The notes beneath the pieces are model-generated. The model worked only from the letters and a program-made list of their open reading frames with translations, was not told the DNA's origin and made no database searches. Made by a program: the position numbers and the translations under genes. Positions 43,569-53,989 of a DNA stretch of 64,000 bases are shown piece after piece (the stretch's first letter is position 1; every line of letters begins with the position of its first letter). The DNA lies in NCBI GenBank assembly GCA_015183035.1, contig JACZZP010000002.1, positions 2,294,001 through 2,358,000 of the forward strand, given 5' to 3'. Source of the stretch: Meloidogyne chitwoodi. Lineage: Eukaryota; Nematoda; Chromadorea; Rhabditida; Meloidogynidae.

Positions 43569-43649
43569 TTAATCATACCCAGTCTCAACTACCCAAAATT
43601 TTTATAAAATTTAAAAAATAATTTTACTATTTTAATGCCTAAATATTAG

Positions 43650-43800
43650 TGATGAAAATATACCATCAAATTTAAATATATTTTTGATGGAAAATAATGT
43701 AAAAAAATATTACATAAAATTAATGTCTACATCTTCAGTAATTTATGTTGTTGCAGGAAAATTTTTCAAAGATTTGTACAGAGAAATTGTGGTTTGTTAA
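43650..43800 (+). pseudogene. Exon-like block shared by both units, copy 1
   Basis: A 50-codon open block after a TATTAG acceptor, beginning DENIPSNLNIFLMENN and ending VVC-stop. The copy at 55603-55753 has the same length, no indels and only a few replacements. It probably belongs to the F-box-like gene fragment upstream (F-box at the N-terminus, this block as a later exon), but a continuous gene cannot be assembled here. Function unknown. Confidence 0.45.
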
Positions 43801-44199
43801 TTTTAAATTATTCAAATAAAGGTTGGAAATTAAATGTAAAAAAGATTAAAATTAAATAAAAATTATTATTAATTTAAAATTATTGCCATTATTATCCTTA
43901 TTGAATTTTTATTGTTCTGATAAAAGATAAAATAATTATTTATAAAATAATATATTATTTAAACTAAAAGTTGAAATGTTTGAATTTTTGTCCAAATAGA
44001 ATTTGAGCAATGGATAAAGAAAGAAAAAATACAAATTTTAGTAAAGTAATATTTTATTGGAGAAAGCAACTAATAGGATATATGGTATAAGGAAAAAAGG
44101 CGGATAAGAAAAAAATTGAAAATAAATTTTTAATTAGAAATTTAAGAGTTTTTAATTAATATACCTATGTATTTTTTTAACAATTAAAAAAATAAAGTA

Positions 44200-45060
44200 A
44201 AAAGTAATTTCGTGACCGGAAAATCCGTCAACTAAACCACATGTAAAACACAAAAATACATAAAAAATTTCGGTGCTAGTCCAGTTTATGAGTCCAATCA
44301 AAATATATGAGTCCAATGAAAAATTTACGAGTACAATCAAAATTTACGAGTCCAATAAAAATATATGATTTTTCGTCAATCAGTGAGAAGTGGGGAGGAC
44401 TTATTTTATAATTCCAACACTTTTAAATATTAACAAATTATATGCCTTTCGAAAGAGCTCCTCGGGCTTAGTAGAATGAGACCAAAATAGTCTAAGTTGG
44501 ACAAATTTGAACAAAGTTATACTAATTAAAACTTAGTTAATAAAACTTTTTGAGCAGCCTCGGTAATCACCTAAAATGGACTTACTCCCCCCTATGATTT
44601 TTCAATTTTTAAGGACCTATATCCTGGCTCATAATTATTTTTGCACGTTGAATCTAGTATCATTCTACTTAGCTCGACGAGACGAATAGAATAGTTTGTA
44701 TTTTTTCGCTGAAGATAAATTTTTCAAAAAAAATAAAATACTTGACGAAAAATCATAGTTAGATAATTTCATTGGACTCATATATTTTTCATTGGATTCA
44801 TAAAAGCTCATTGGACTCATAAACTGGACCAGGGCCAAATTTCTGTGTTTTTAGTGTATTTTTGTTTTTTTCTCAAAAAATACATTCTTGTGTTTTTTAA
44901 ATATAAATGAAAAATCAAAACACAAAAATTCATGAAAAATACAATATACCAACAACACAAAAAAATTTAATGTATTTTTGTGTTTTACATGTGTTTTAAT
45001 GATTTTACGTACTGTTTATTCACTGACGTATTTTCCACTGACGGATTTTCAGGGAGCCAG
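44200..45060. mobile_element. Fold-back element with TTTATGAGTCCAAT sub-repeats, unit 1 only
   Basis: The left arm holds AAAATCCGTCA, ACATGTAAAACACAAAAATACAT and several (A/T)TATGAGTCCAAT words. The right arm holds their complements (ATTGGACTCATAAA near 44770-44822; ATGTATTTTTGTGTTTTACATGT near 44975; TGACGGATTTTC at 45039-45050). The matching region of unit 2 near 56050 lacks this ~0.9 kb. Exact ends and target duplication are unclear. Confidence 0.7.
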
Positions 45061-45439
45061 TAATTTTATAGACTATTTAGCAATGTTTTTTTAAAGGCAC
45101 TCCAAAAAATAATCTCTCCTCAGAATATTTGGGTTTAATTTAAAAGAAAATATCATTAGTTAACTAATATAATCAAGCTTTATATTAATTCTGAACGTTC
45201 TTTTCTTATAAAATGAAATTTTATCCTTAAAAAATCAATTAGTGAAAAAAATTAAATTTTTGAAGAACAATTTTGGGATATATTTGAATTTTATTTTCTG
45301 AGTTTAATAGTTTATTATAGTTAAAAGATTATAACTTTATGCAATTATTAAATATTTACGTATATTATGACCAATTTATTAGTTGATATCTAGAAAAAAT
45401 TATCATTAGTTTACATTTTGAAATAATAAAAAATTTAAG

Positions 45440-45811
45440 GGACGGTTCAGAGTTGACTAATTCTGAGTTTCGTTTTTTGGCTTTAACTTTTTTAATTCTT
45501 CTTAACTTATTTGAACAAACTTTTTGTTAATATCGAAGTTCTTAATTAATAAATTAGGTAATATACTAATGTGACCAATTCAATCGATTATTTCATAAAA
45601 TGTAATATACGTGTAAAATAAAGAATGATGATTCGAGGATCGGCTAAATTAATAAAAATACTCAACTCATCGAGCTATTTCAAAAAATAAATAAAATTAT
45701 TTAAAAGTAATGAAAATTAAAAAAGCTATGCGTGCTGCTGGGTACACATTAACTGAGTCTGCACGACTGCGTCACAATTTATTCTAAAGCAACCCCCGCT
45801 CTGAACCGTCC
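45440..45811. mobile_element. MITE with GGACGGTTCAGAG ends, unit 1 copy
   Basis: GGACGGTTCAGAG at 45440-45452 pairs with CTCTGAACCGTCC at 45799-45811. The unit 2 counterpart is at 56479-56813, so this element was present before the duplication. Confidence 0.7.
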
Positions 45812-45969
45812 TATTCAATATTTTACCGAAATGAAGTTTTGTTAAAATGAATTTTCCAAAATGATATATTATTTTTTTTAATAAATTTGGTTTTTTACAC
45901 ATTTTTTTATCTTATTTTTTTTTATTTTAAAATATTCTTCATTCACATTTTTAGGAAATTATTTTGAAT

Positions 45970-48900
45970 ATGCTCTGTAGTTGCTGTGGACAATTCTTAA
46001 CTTTAAGGAAGAATTATAATGGTAATCTTGGTTGGATTTGTGATTTTTGTTTTTGGGGGAATTCATCTATTCCATTGCCACCAAAAAGTAAGTTACAAGC
46101 TTGAAAATAATTTTATTCGATGTCAAAATTTGTGGGATTTTATAAATTTTTAATTTAAAGGATCAAATAAGAATCTAAGCTTAACTTTAGGAAATAAAAT
46201 GTTCGTAACATTTTTCTAATAGATGACGGCCTGGTTTTTTCTTTTGCCAGAGGCCAGACATTTTTAACATTTGGGGTGTGTTAGGCCTGGAAATTCCATT
46301 AACTAGAGCTCGGAATTCGATCGCTATCGACATATTAAACTAGAGTACAAGCTTAATATTTTTAAAAATTTCGTTATTAAGTCGACGCCTTCATCTTGAT
46401 TAAATTGATTTTTTAATAAAATTTGTTTTCTTACAATTTTATTTATCTGCAATTTTTTGATATATTAAGGGCTAAATTTTAAATAAATTTTAAAAATTTA
46501 ATTTTTTCGATTATTTGTTTAAATTTTTTATTTATATTTAGTTCCTAAATGGACACTTCAAAAAAGAGGAAAAGCAACCATAATTTATCCAAAAAATAAA
46601 ATTTGTCCACTTTGTAAAGAAACAGTAAGTCATGGAAACAATTGGTCGCGACATCTCAAACGACGCCATCCTGAACATTTTGTTGAAGAGGTTAATATTT
46701 TATTAAAAAAATTAAATTTTTTTTTAATATTTATTGAGAGCAACATTTTTTATTGTTGAGAAATTCAGAAATTATTAGTTATGTTTATAAAAATTAGGCA
46801 TATTTTCTGAAGAAGATATGAGTGAAAAAAAGGTGGTGCGAAACTTGCAGATCGAAATTTGCAGATAAATAATTTTTCAGACCAACATAGATTTAAAAAA
46901 AATTAGGAAAAAAATAAAATGTAAAAATTTTATCAAATTAGTTTTTATAAATGAGGTGCTACATTGAACAACCTAAATTTCGGGACAGAAATTTTAATAT
47001 TTATTTTTAAATTTTTTAAATTTTTTTTTAAATTTTTTACTCTAATGTCGGTCTTCAAAATTTGTTATCTGCAAAATTCTTTCTGCAAGTTTCGACACGC
47101 TGAATAAAAAATAGAAAGCAAGCCGAGGGCTTTTCAATTCTTTTTTATGATTAACTAATTCAATTTCATTAATTTTAACTTATTTAATTTTTATTGAAAA
47201 ATACTTATTGTTAAATTTTTTTTTAAATTTAATTTTGTAATTTAATTAAAATTAATTGTTGCTCTCATTTTAAATATTTTTTACAATTTGAGTGTTTAAA
47301 TAAGTTTTACAATTTGAGTGTTTAATTAAGTTTTACAATTTGAGTGTTTAATTAAGTTTTACAATTTGAGTGTTTAAATAGTTTTACAATTTGAGTGTTT
47401 AAATAGGTTTTACAATTTGAGTGTTTAATTAAGTTTTACAATTTGAGTGTTTAAATAGTTTTACAATTTGAGTGTTTAAATAGGTTTTACAATTTGAGTG
47501 TTTAATTAAGTTTTACAATTTGAGTGTTTAAATAGTTTTACAATTTGAGTGTTTAAATAGGTTTTACAATTTGAGTGTTTAATTAAGTATTACAATTTGA
47601 GTGTTTAAATAAGTTTTACAATTTGAGTGTTTATCTATGTTTTACAATTTGAGTGTTTAATTAAGTTTTACAAGACTAATAGATCGATGATTCTATTTTT
47701 AACATTCCTTTTTTATTTTTCAGCGTGTTTTTTCAAAATCTCTTACAGAACAAAATATGTTGGAAATAACTGGTGCATCGAAAGAAAAAGTAATTATTTT
47801 TTAATAATATTTTAGTAATATTTATTTTACCAGAAAATCATTATTAAAATTTTAATTAAATTATTAAAAAATTTTTTAAATGTTTCTATAAAATTTTTCT
47901 TCTATTTCAGAATATTCATCAACATCATGCATTTAGCTCTTCCGCTACACAAATTAATATTGGTTAATATTTTTATTTTTTTTTTAAATTTAATTGACAA
48001 AATAAAATTAAAAATTAATTATATTAAAAAATTAAATTTTTAACACATGCCGCCATTTTAAATTTCAGATCCAATTACTGGTAAATTTATTGTTGATGGT
48101 CAAAATTTGGAAGATGTATAAATTTTTTTTATTTTTTAATAATTTATAAAAATATAACGATTAATTATTTTCAGAGACTTGTTCCGCCAACTCCAAATAC
48201 CGATAATTTTTATAAACAGTATTTACAAAATGTTTTTGGAGATGGGAGTCATCAAGAAGGAGGAGATTTTGATATGATTTTAGATAAGCAATCGGTAAAA
48301 ATTAATTTTTTTTTGATTTTTTAAAACTGAAAAGTTTTTTTTTATTCGAAAAATTAAATTTTCAAAAATAAATTTTTAGTTGAAAAAAATAAAAATTTTT
48401 CAAATAGGTTAAAAATGCATTTTAATTTAGCCAATTTAAAATGGATACTTGACTCTTTTTTATTTTTTAAATATATTTAATTTTTTTAAAGTTATTGGTT
48501 CAATCAATGTATGATGAAACGACGTCTTCTGCTGCTCCCGTAATTAAATGTTTTTGATAATTTTGAATAGTTTAATAGAATTATATGTAAAAAAATTAAA
48601 AAAAAATATTTATTATTTTTTAATTTATTTTTAATTCAGGTATTGGCTAAACCAAAGCATAAACAACAGCATGAAATCACTTCAACTTCTGCATCGGATC
48701 CATTTGTAATTAAAATTTTTATTTTTTTAAAAGTTAATTTTTAATTATATAAATATTTATGATGACAGAAATTTTTAAATATTTTTATTCTAAAGATTAT
48801 ATTAAAATAAATTTTAAATTTTTAGTCTCTCGAAACGTCTGAGCCATCACCCAATATTATTTGTTTACAACAAATAAAAGGGATCTTGTTTGGCTATGTA

Positions 48901-50014
48901 GGAGTAATTATTGATTATAAAGATAATGAAGGATTTCTCGAATATGAAACAGAAGGTAAGGTTTATTTAATATTTTTAATTTGATAATTTTGTAATATCA
49001 GATTTTTAAAATATTCACTTTTTTAATTTAGCAAAAAAATCGCCTACTTATTTTACTGACATAGAAGCATTCAAGCTAGGAAAATTTTTATTATTTAATT
49101 ATGATAAAAAATATATGAATATAATTGGTTTTCTTTTAAAAAAAGAGGATCTTGGACAAAAGGTAAATTAAACAGCATAATAAATTTAATGGAAAAATTA
49201 AATACTTTCCGGAAAAATATTTATAAAACATTTTTTTGAAATTGATAAAAACATTCTGAAAATAATAAAACGGTCAAACAACATTTCCAAAAAAAACTAG
49301 ATAAATAATTTAAAAAAACTTTCGGGGAATATTATAATTTTAAAAAATAATTAAATATTTGTAGAATCCAATTGTTGATCGTGCCATAGATTCACTTGAC
49401 GGAAAATTTAAACTTGGAATAATTAGAAATTGTGGCTTCTCCTACCAAAATAATACAAGTCCTCGTATTGATGAAGATTCTAGAGTTAAGCATGTTATCG
49501 AATCTTGTCGAATAAAACAAAGAATGCCTGATGCGAACTTTTTTCGGGTATTAAAATATTAATTTTAAATAAAATAATTTTTTAAAGATTGTATTGCAAA
49601 AAATTGGTTTGTCGGCTTCTGAGTGTATTTTTATAGATGCGTCGGAGGAAAACTGTCAAGGAGCTGCGACTCTTGGAATTAACCCAATTTTGGTAATAAA
49701 CAATAATTTAAAAACTTAATAATTTTTAAAATATAACATTAAAAGTATTTTCCGGAAAAGAATTACATTTCTTAAGCATACACATTATGCAAACAAAAAT
49801 AAACAGAAAATATCCGGAAAACTGAGAAAAACATAAGAGAAATACAAAACATTAAAAGATAAATATTAAACATTATTTAAAAAACATAATCTAAAAATTC
49901 CAGAATATAAAAAATCTTATAAAATTTATTTGTTTTAATTTTTAGATTCAAAACGGCAACATAAAGGCAGCGATAGTTACGTTGGGAAATTTGTTGAAAA
50001 TTAATTTGCTTTAA
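45970..50014 (+). CDS. Zinc-finger protein fused to a catalytically degenerate HAD (EPHX2/ACAD10-type) domain
   Basis: Thirteen exons in phase: 45970-46087, 46542-46690, 47724-47789, 47911-47962, 48069-48115, 48175-48294, 48492-48539, 48640-48705, 48826-48955, 49032-49162, 49365-49547, 49588-49692 and 49946-50014, giving 427 residues. The N-terminus has a C-x2-C...C-x2-C zinc ribbon (CSCC, CDFC) and then a C2H2-type finger (CPLCKETV...WSRHLKRRH). A linker carries FYKQYLQNVFGDGSHQEGG. Residues ~223-427 resemble the HAD domain of EPHX2/ACAD10: IESCRIKQRMPDANFF, CIFIDASEENCQGAATLGI. The motif I Asp is Gly (ILFGYVGVII), motif II Thr/Ser is Arg-Asn-Cys, motif III Lys is not in place, and motif IV DD is DA. 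It is thus likely a non-enzymatic binding module. Intron 2 holds a minisatellite. Confidence 0.75.
47265..47672. repeat. Minisatellite, 27-28-bp unit (TTTTACAATTTGAGTGTTTAA...)
   Basis: About 14 tandem units of (G)TTTTACAATTTGAGTGTTTAA(A/T)(T)A(AG) lie in intron 2 of the zinc-finger/HAD gene. The paralogous intron of unit 2 (58165-58364) has no array. Linker length alternates (AATAG, AATAGG, ATTAAG) in a higher-order pattern of three, which suggests block-wise expansion. Confidence 0.9.
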
Positions 50015-50078
50015 ATTTTTCATTAATTTTCAAGGTTTTTTAAATAAAAAAATATTTTTATTATCAATTAATTATCAG

Positions 50079-52183
50079 TAGAGTCCGAAAAAATAGGTCC
50101 GAAAAATTGAGAAATAGGTTCCTATTTTAGGCTCTTAAACTGTTAAAATAGGCGCTAAAAAGGTCGAAAAATGCTAAATAGGTTTGAATTTTAACCAAAT
50201 AGGTTCATTTTATTATGTTTACTAATATAAAAAATGTTTAAAAATGCCAAATTTTATTCTCTACGCTCACAATTGCAGATAATATACATTTCTAAATTGT
50301 TTTGAGTGAAATTAATCCTTCTGTCTGTTAAAATATTTTTATATATTGAGAAAGATCTCTCAACGTCACAACTAGTCATTGGTGCATATTTTAATGCGGA
50401 AATCATTTCTGGCGCCATATCTAAACAAGATCGCTCTCCTGACAAAACCTTAGAAACCTCAATCAAATGTTCAATTCCTGGATTCTTTCTTAATATGGAG
50501 TCAAATTTGTTTCGTACAATTAGGCCTACATCACCTCTTGACAATGACAATTTTTCTAATAAAATTAACTATTTTTAAAAATATTATTGAAAACCTTTAG
50601 TTTCTACCAAAATATCGAAAACTTGAGCTAGGGTTAAGCCGTGACCTTCGAGTTGCTTAATTGAAGTAGAAATTATAGAAAAATTGGATTTAAATATGCA
50701 AGTTTTTGTGAAATATCAGAATTTCTAAACAATTCCTTTGATTTCTTTATGCACGCTGCGTCATCCGAATCAAAAGCTTCGATGACCTTAAAAAATATAA
50801 TTGAATTGATAAAAACTTAAGCAACCTCTTTGATATGAATAAAATTATCGGCATAGAAACTAGCCGCATCAATCCAACTACTCCAACGCGTTAACACTGG
50901 TTGTGGTGGCAAAGAAAGCCATGGCAGTAATTCCTTGTACCGATGAATTCGAGATGGAGCCTTTGTAAAAACCTAATTTATTGATTTAATATTTGAAAAA
51001 CGTTAGCTGTACCTTTTTAATATTTGAAATTAAAAGATTAACTTCAGGAAAGCAACCTCTAACTTCCTCTGCCACACGATTAAGGCCATGGCATATACAA
51101 ATTGTATGAATCATATTTGGCATCAGTGCCGATAGCACATCGCGCGCGGCTTTAACCATCTAACTGGCGCCATCCGTTACTAGAAGCAAAACACGCTCTT
51201 CTTTGATGTTCATTTCTTCTAGATTATTTTTAAAAATTTTTCTCCTAGATCAAATTTAAAAATTTTTACATACTTAAGCCATCTAGTACAAAACGTGAAA
51301 TTGTAGCATGAGTAGTTTTTTCTAGACATTTAACGGAAACAAGATGCGGAACATGGAATTTATCAGAATCTAATCGTCCAATTAACAAATTAGCAATTGA
51401 GCGACCAATAATATCTGTAGATTCATCCACTGTTACCCAGCAAAAGTCATGACTAAGATTTTTCGTTATACGGTTAATTGTCTAAAAGAATCTAATAAGT
51501 TTTATTATTAAATAAACCGCATCATAACATGTCTTCAATTGTTTTCGAACTGTGCATTCTGATGGAATTTTTCGTTTACAATATTTTTCTAAGAAGTGCC
51601 TGAATGACTGACTATTAATTTTATCAATTGGAATGTTTGCTCCAACAAGTGCATCGCATAAATCTTTGGCAAAAGGATCCAATTCAATTTCCCCAAATGA
51701 TTTCTCAATGAATTGTTGTTTGCTGCTGCCTCGTAAGGACGAATTTGCTTGATGCTTTCCCGAATCGTTGTGTTGTTTTAGATGTGACAATTTTTCACAT
51801 GGAACCTAAATACAGATAAAAATACTAAGTTAAAGATAAAGAAAACCTGTTGGTTGCAGTTTTGACAAAAAATTATTTTTCCATTGCTTGAATAAGTTCC
51901 TTTTGGAAATGTAGAAATCCATTCCCGGATTAATGCAGATTGACTTTTTTTAGTTTTTCCCATGATTTTCAAGATATTTTTCAAAAAACCTAAAATAGGT
52001 TATAAAAAGTTCGAAATAGGTTCAAAATAGATTTTAGGCTTAAAAATGCCCAAATAGGTTTTTTAGGCTCAAATAGGTCCAATATAGAAACATGGTATCG
52101 CGTTAAAAAGGTGTTTTTTGAGCTTTATTCATCAGTTCATGTTTGCAAAAAAAATAGGTCAAAACCTAAAATTTCGGACTCTA
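50079..52183 (-). mobile_element. hAT transposon, 2105 bp, 8-bp target duplication ATTATCAG
   Basis: The ends are TAGAGTCCGAAA and its inverse TTTCGGACTCTA. ATTATCAG flanks both sides (50071-50078 and 52184-52191), the 8-bp duplication of hAT elements. Subterminal sequence is full of AAATAGGT words in both orientations. The minus-strand gene inside encodes a BED-finger hAT transposase. The element lies just 3' of the zinc-finger/HAD gene and is absent from unit 2. Confidence 0.93.
50254..51963 (-). pseudogene. hAT transposase (BED finger, DDE core, hATC), damaged
   Basis: Exons in transcript order: 51847..51963, 51518..51805, 51270..51481, 51013..51241, 50826..50972, about 50600..50786, and a last one ending at 50254. 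The BED-type finger spans exons 1-2 (FCQNCNQQ, then LSHLKQHNDSGKH). The catalytic region has WVTVDESTDIIGRSIANLLIG, then VLLLVTDGAS and ICICHGLNRVAEEV. RWSSWIDAASFYADNF is typical mid-protein sequence. The C-terminal dimerisation region has APMTSCDVERSFSIYKNIL. Two lesions: an in-frame TAG at 51170-51172 within the DGAS...MVKAA motif where Tyr is usual, and a frameshift near 50690 after LAYLNP. The copy is probably inactive but recent, as its ends are intact. Confidence 0.85.
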
Positions 52184-52624
52184 ATTATCAGACAATTTTT
52201 ATTTTATTTTTCATCTATCAAATTATAAATTATCAATAATCTAAAATAAGTTTTAAAAATAGTTGAGATTCTTACTATTTTTATTAAATTATTACTCATT
52301 GGACTTTTACAAATTATAAAATTATTATTTGCTTTATCACTTAAATTTGTTTTTTAAAATCTTTCTAAATTGTTTTATTTTTCCTGACTATTTCTTTTTA
52401 TCTCAGAAAATAATCTGATTTAAATTTACAATTGTTTAAATAAACTTACCTAAATATACTTACACTTAAATAAACCTCAAATGTTTTTCCGGAAAATTAA
52501 AAAAAAACTCCGGAAAACAAATAAAAAAAAGTTTACATTTCCCAGAAATATTGATACTAAAACATGTTTTTTCTCTGTTAATTAAAAATTAATACTCTGA
52601 ATTAATTTGAAACAAACTTGTTCG

Positions 52625-53057
52625 TTTTTTATACTTTTTTATATTATGTATTTACAAAGTAAATTTGAATAAAAATTAAAATATAGGCTACAAATTTATA
52701 AAATTAATAAAACTTTTTCTTCAATCTAATTTCCTTTATTCGTAAATTAGTTATTTTTAATATAACTTAATAAAAATTAAAGCACAGACCTTTACGATAT
52801 ATCGAAATATTTTTTCGATATAGAAGCTCTAATCCTTTTAGTAAATCAAAAATTAAGTTTATAATTTTATTAATTTATAACGGTTAGAAATTTGTTTTTT
52901 TAACTTCAGAAAATGTGAAAATTAATCAATTAAATTTCTTTAAATGAAAGAAGATTTTAGTTCCAATCTTGGTGCAAAAGTATCTAAATTTATTAAATAC
53001 TATTTTTAATTTAAAAAATTAACTTGGTACAAAACTGGCAAAAATTGGAATATCGTT
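52625..53057 (-). pseudogene. UGT remnant closing duplication unit 1
   Basis: The stretch from AACAAACTTGTTCG through AATTAAAGCACAGACCTTTACG to TTAATCAATTAAATTTCTTTAA matches the 3' flank and last codons of the intact UGT (60140-60475). It then jumps directly to ATGAAAGAAG...TATCTAAATTTATTAAATAC and TTGGTACAAAACTGGC, which match 61970-62070 (exon 4 start, intron, exon 3 end). About 1.5 kb covering exons 8 to 4 is thus deleted. Unit 2 begins immediately after it. Confidence 0.85.
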
Positions 53058-53314
53058 TAATTAATTATACATATTATTCCAAAAATAAAAAATAAACTTT
53101 AAATTGCAATTACAATTAAATTATTTTACAAACTTAAAAATAAACTTGAAATTGTAAATAGTAAGTTTAATTACAATTAAATTAAATAAAATACAAAATT
53201 ACAATTAAGTTATAATATTATTTATTTTTGTAATTATAATTTTATTTAAAATTGTATTTTAAATTAAGTTTGTAACTCTCATTTCTTATGAATTTATTTA
53301 AAAATAATTATTAT

Positions 53315-53591
53315 TAAAGACCGGATTTTTAGGTGAGAAAAAAGTGTCAACTGACCATAGCTGACCACTGTCTCACCGACGGTTAACTTTATCACTCGTT
53401 TGTAAGAGACGTAGAAAAGTAGTGGTAAGTAGAGAAAATTGTATAAAATGAAAAGGAATTTTAAATATTATCTCTGCTGACCACTACTTTACTTCCACTC
53501 TTACAAATGAGAGATTAAGTTAACCGTTGGAGAGACAGTGGTCAGCTATGGTCAGTTGACACTTTTTTCTCACCTAAAAATCCGGTCTTTA
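53315..53591. mobile_element. 277-bp MITE, TAAAGACCGG ends, 8-bp target duplication ATTATTAT
   Basis: Long inverted arms (~110 bp each) run from TAAAGACCGGATTTTTAGGTGAG through CAACTGACCATAGCTGACCACTG, and the right arm ends CCGGTCTTTA. ATTATTAT flanks both sides (53307-53314, 53592-53599). It is absent at the matching place of unit 1. The 8-bp duplication suggests hAT mobilisation. Confidence 0.85.
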
Positions 53592-53809
53592 ATTATTATA
53601 ATATTATGAAGACAAATAAAAAAACTTTATATTTGCCAATAGCTAATTATCAATTTTGCCCATCTATGTATATTTATTAATTTTTCCAATAAAATTAATT
53701 ATGCTTGGTAAGACTAAAGTAGAATTATTCCTCAAAAATAAAATAATGAATAAACTTTATTTCTGCAATTAAAAAATATCTAAATTCACCTTTGAATCGT
53801 CTTAATAAA

Positions 53810-53923
53810 ATGCAAAAACAATGTAACAACAAGAAAAATTGTAAAAATATTTCTCGTCCTCTACCTCTTGAATTACTTTTTGAAATATTCAGAACAATCA
53901 GAACATCTAATATAAGGCATTAA
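53810..53923 (+). pseudogene. F-box-like fragment, duplication unit 2
   Basis: 37 codons matching the end of the unit 1 fragment, with SRPLPLELLFEIFRTI. The upstream part of the unit 1 ORF is missing, and downstream the F-box second half is no longer readable. Decayed more than its partner. Confidence 0.5.
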
Positions 53924-53989
53924 AATAAAATTTTAAAGTTCTACTCAATCTTTTTTCCTTTTTTACTTACAAATAGCAATAGAACATAA

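Noticed and set aside
47265..47672. CRISPR array
   Set aside because: Units are contiguous 27-28-mers without unique spacers, lie in an intron of a eukaryotic gene, and no cas genes exist here.
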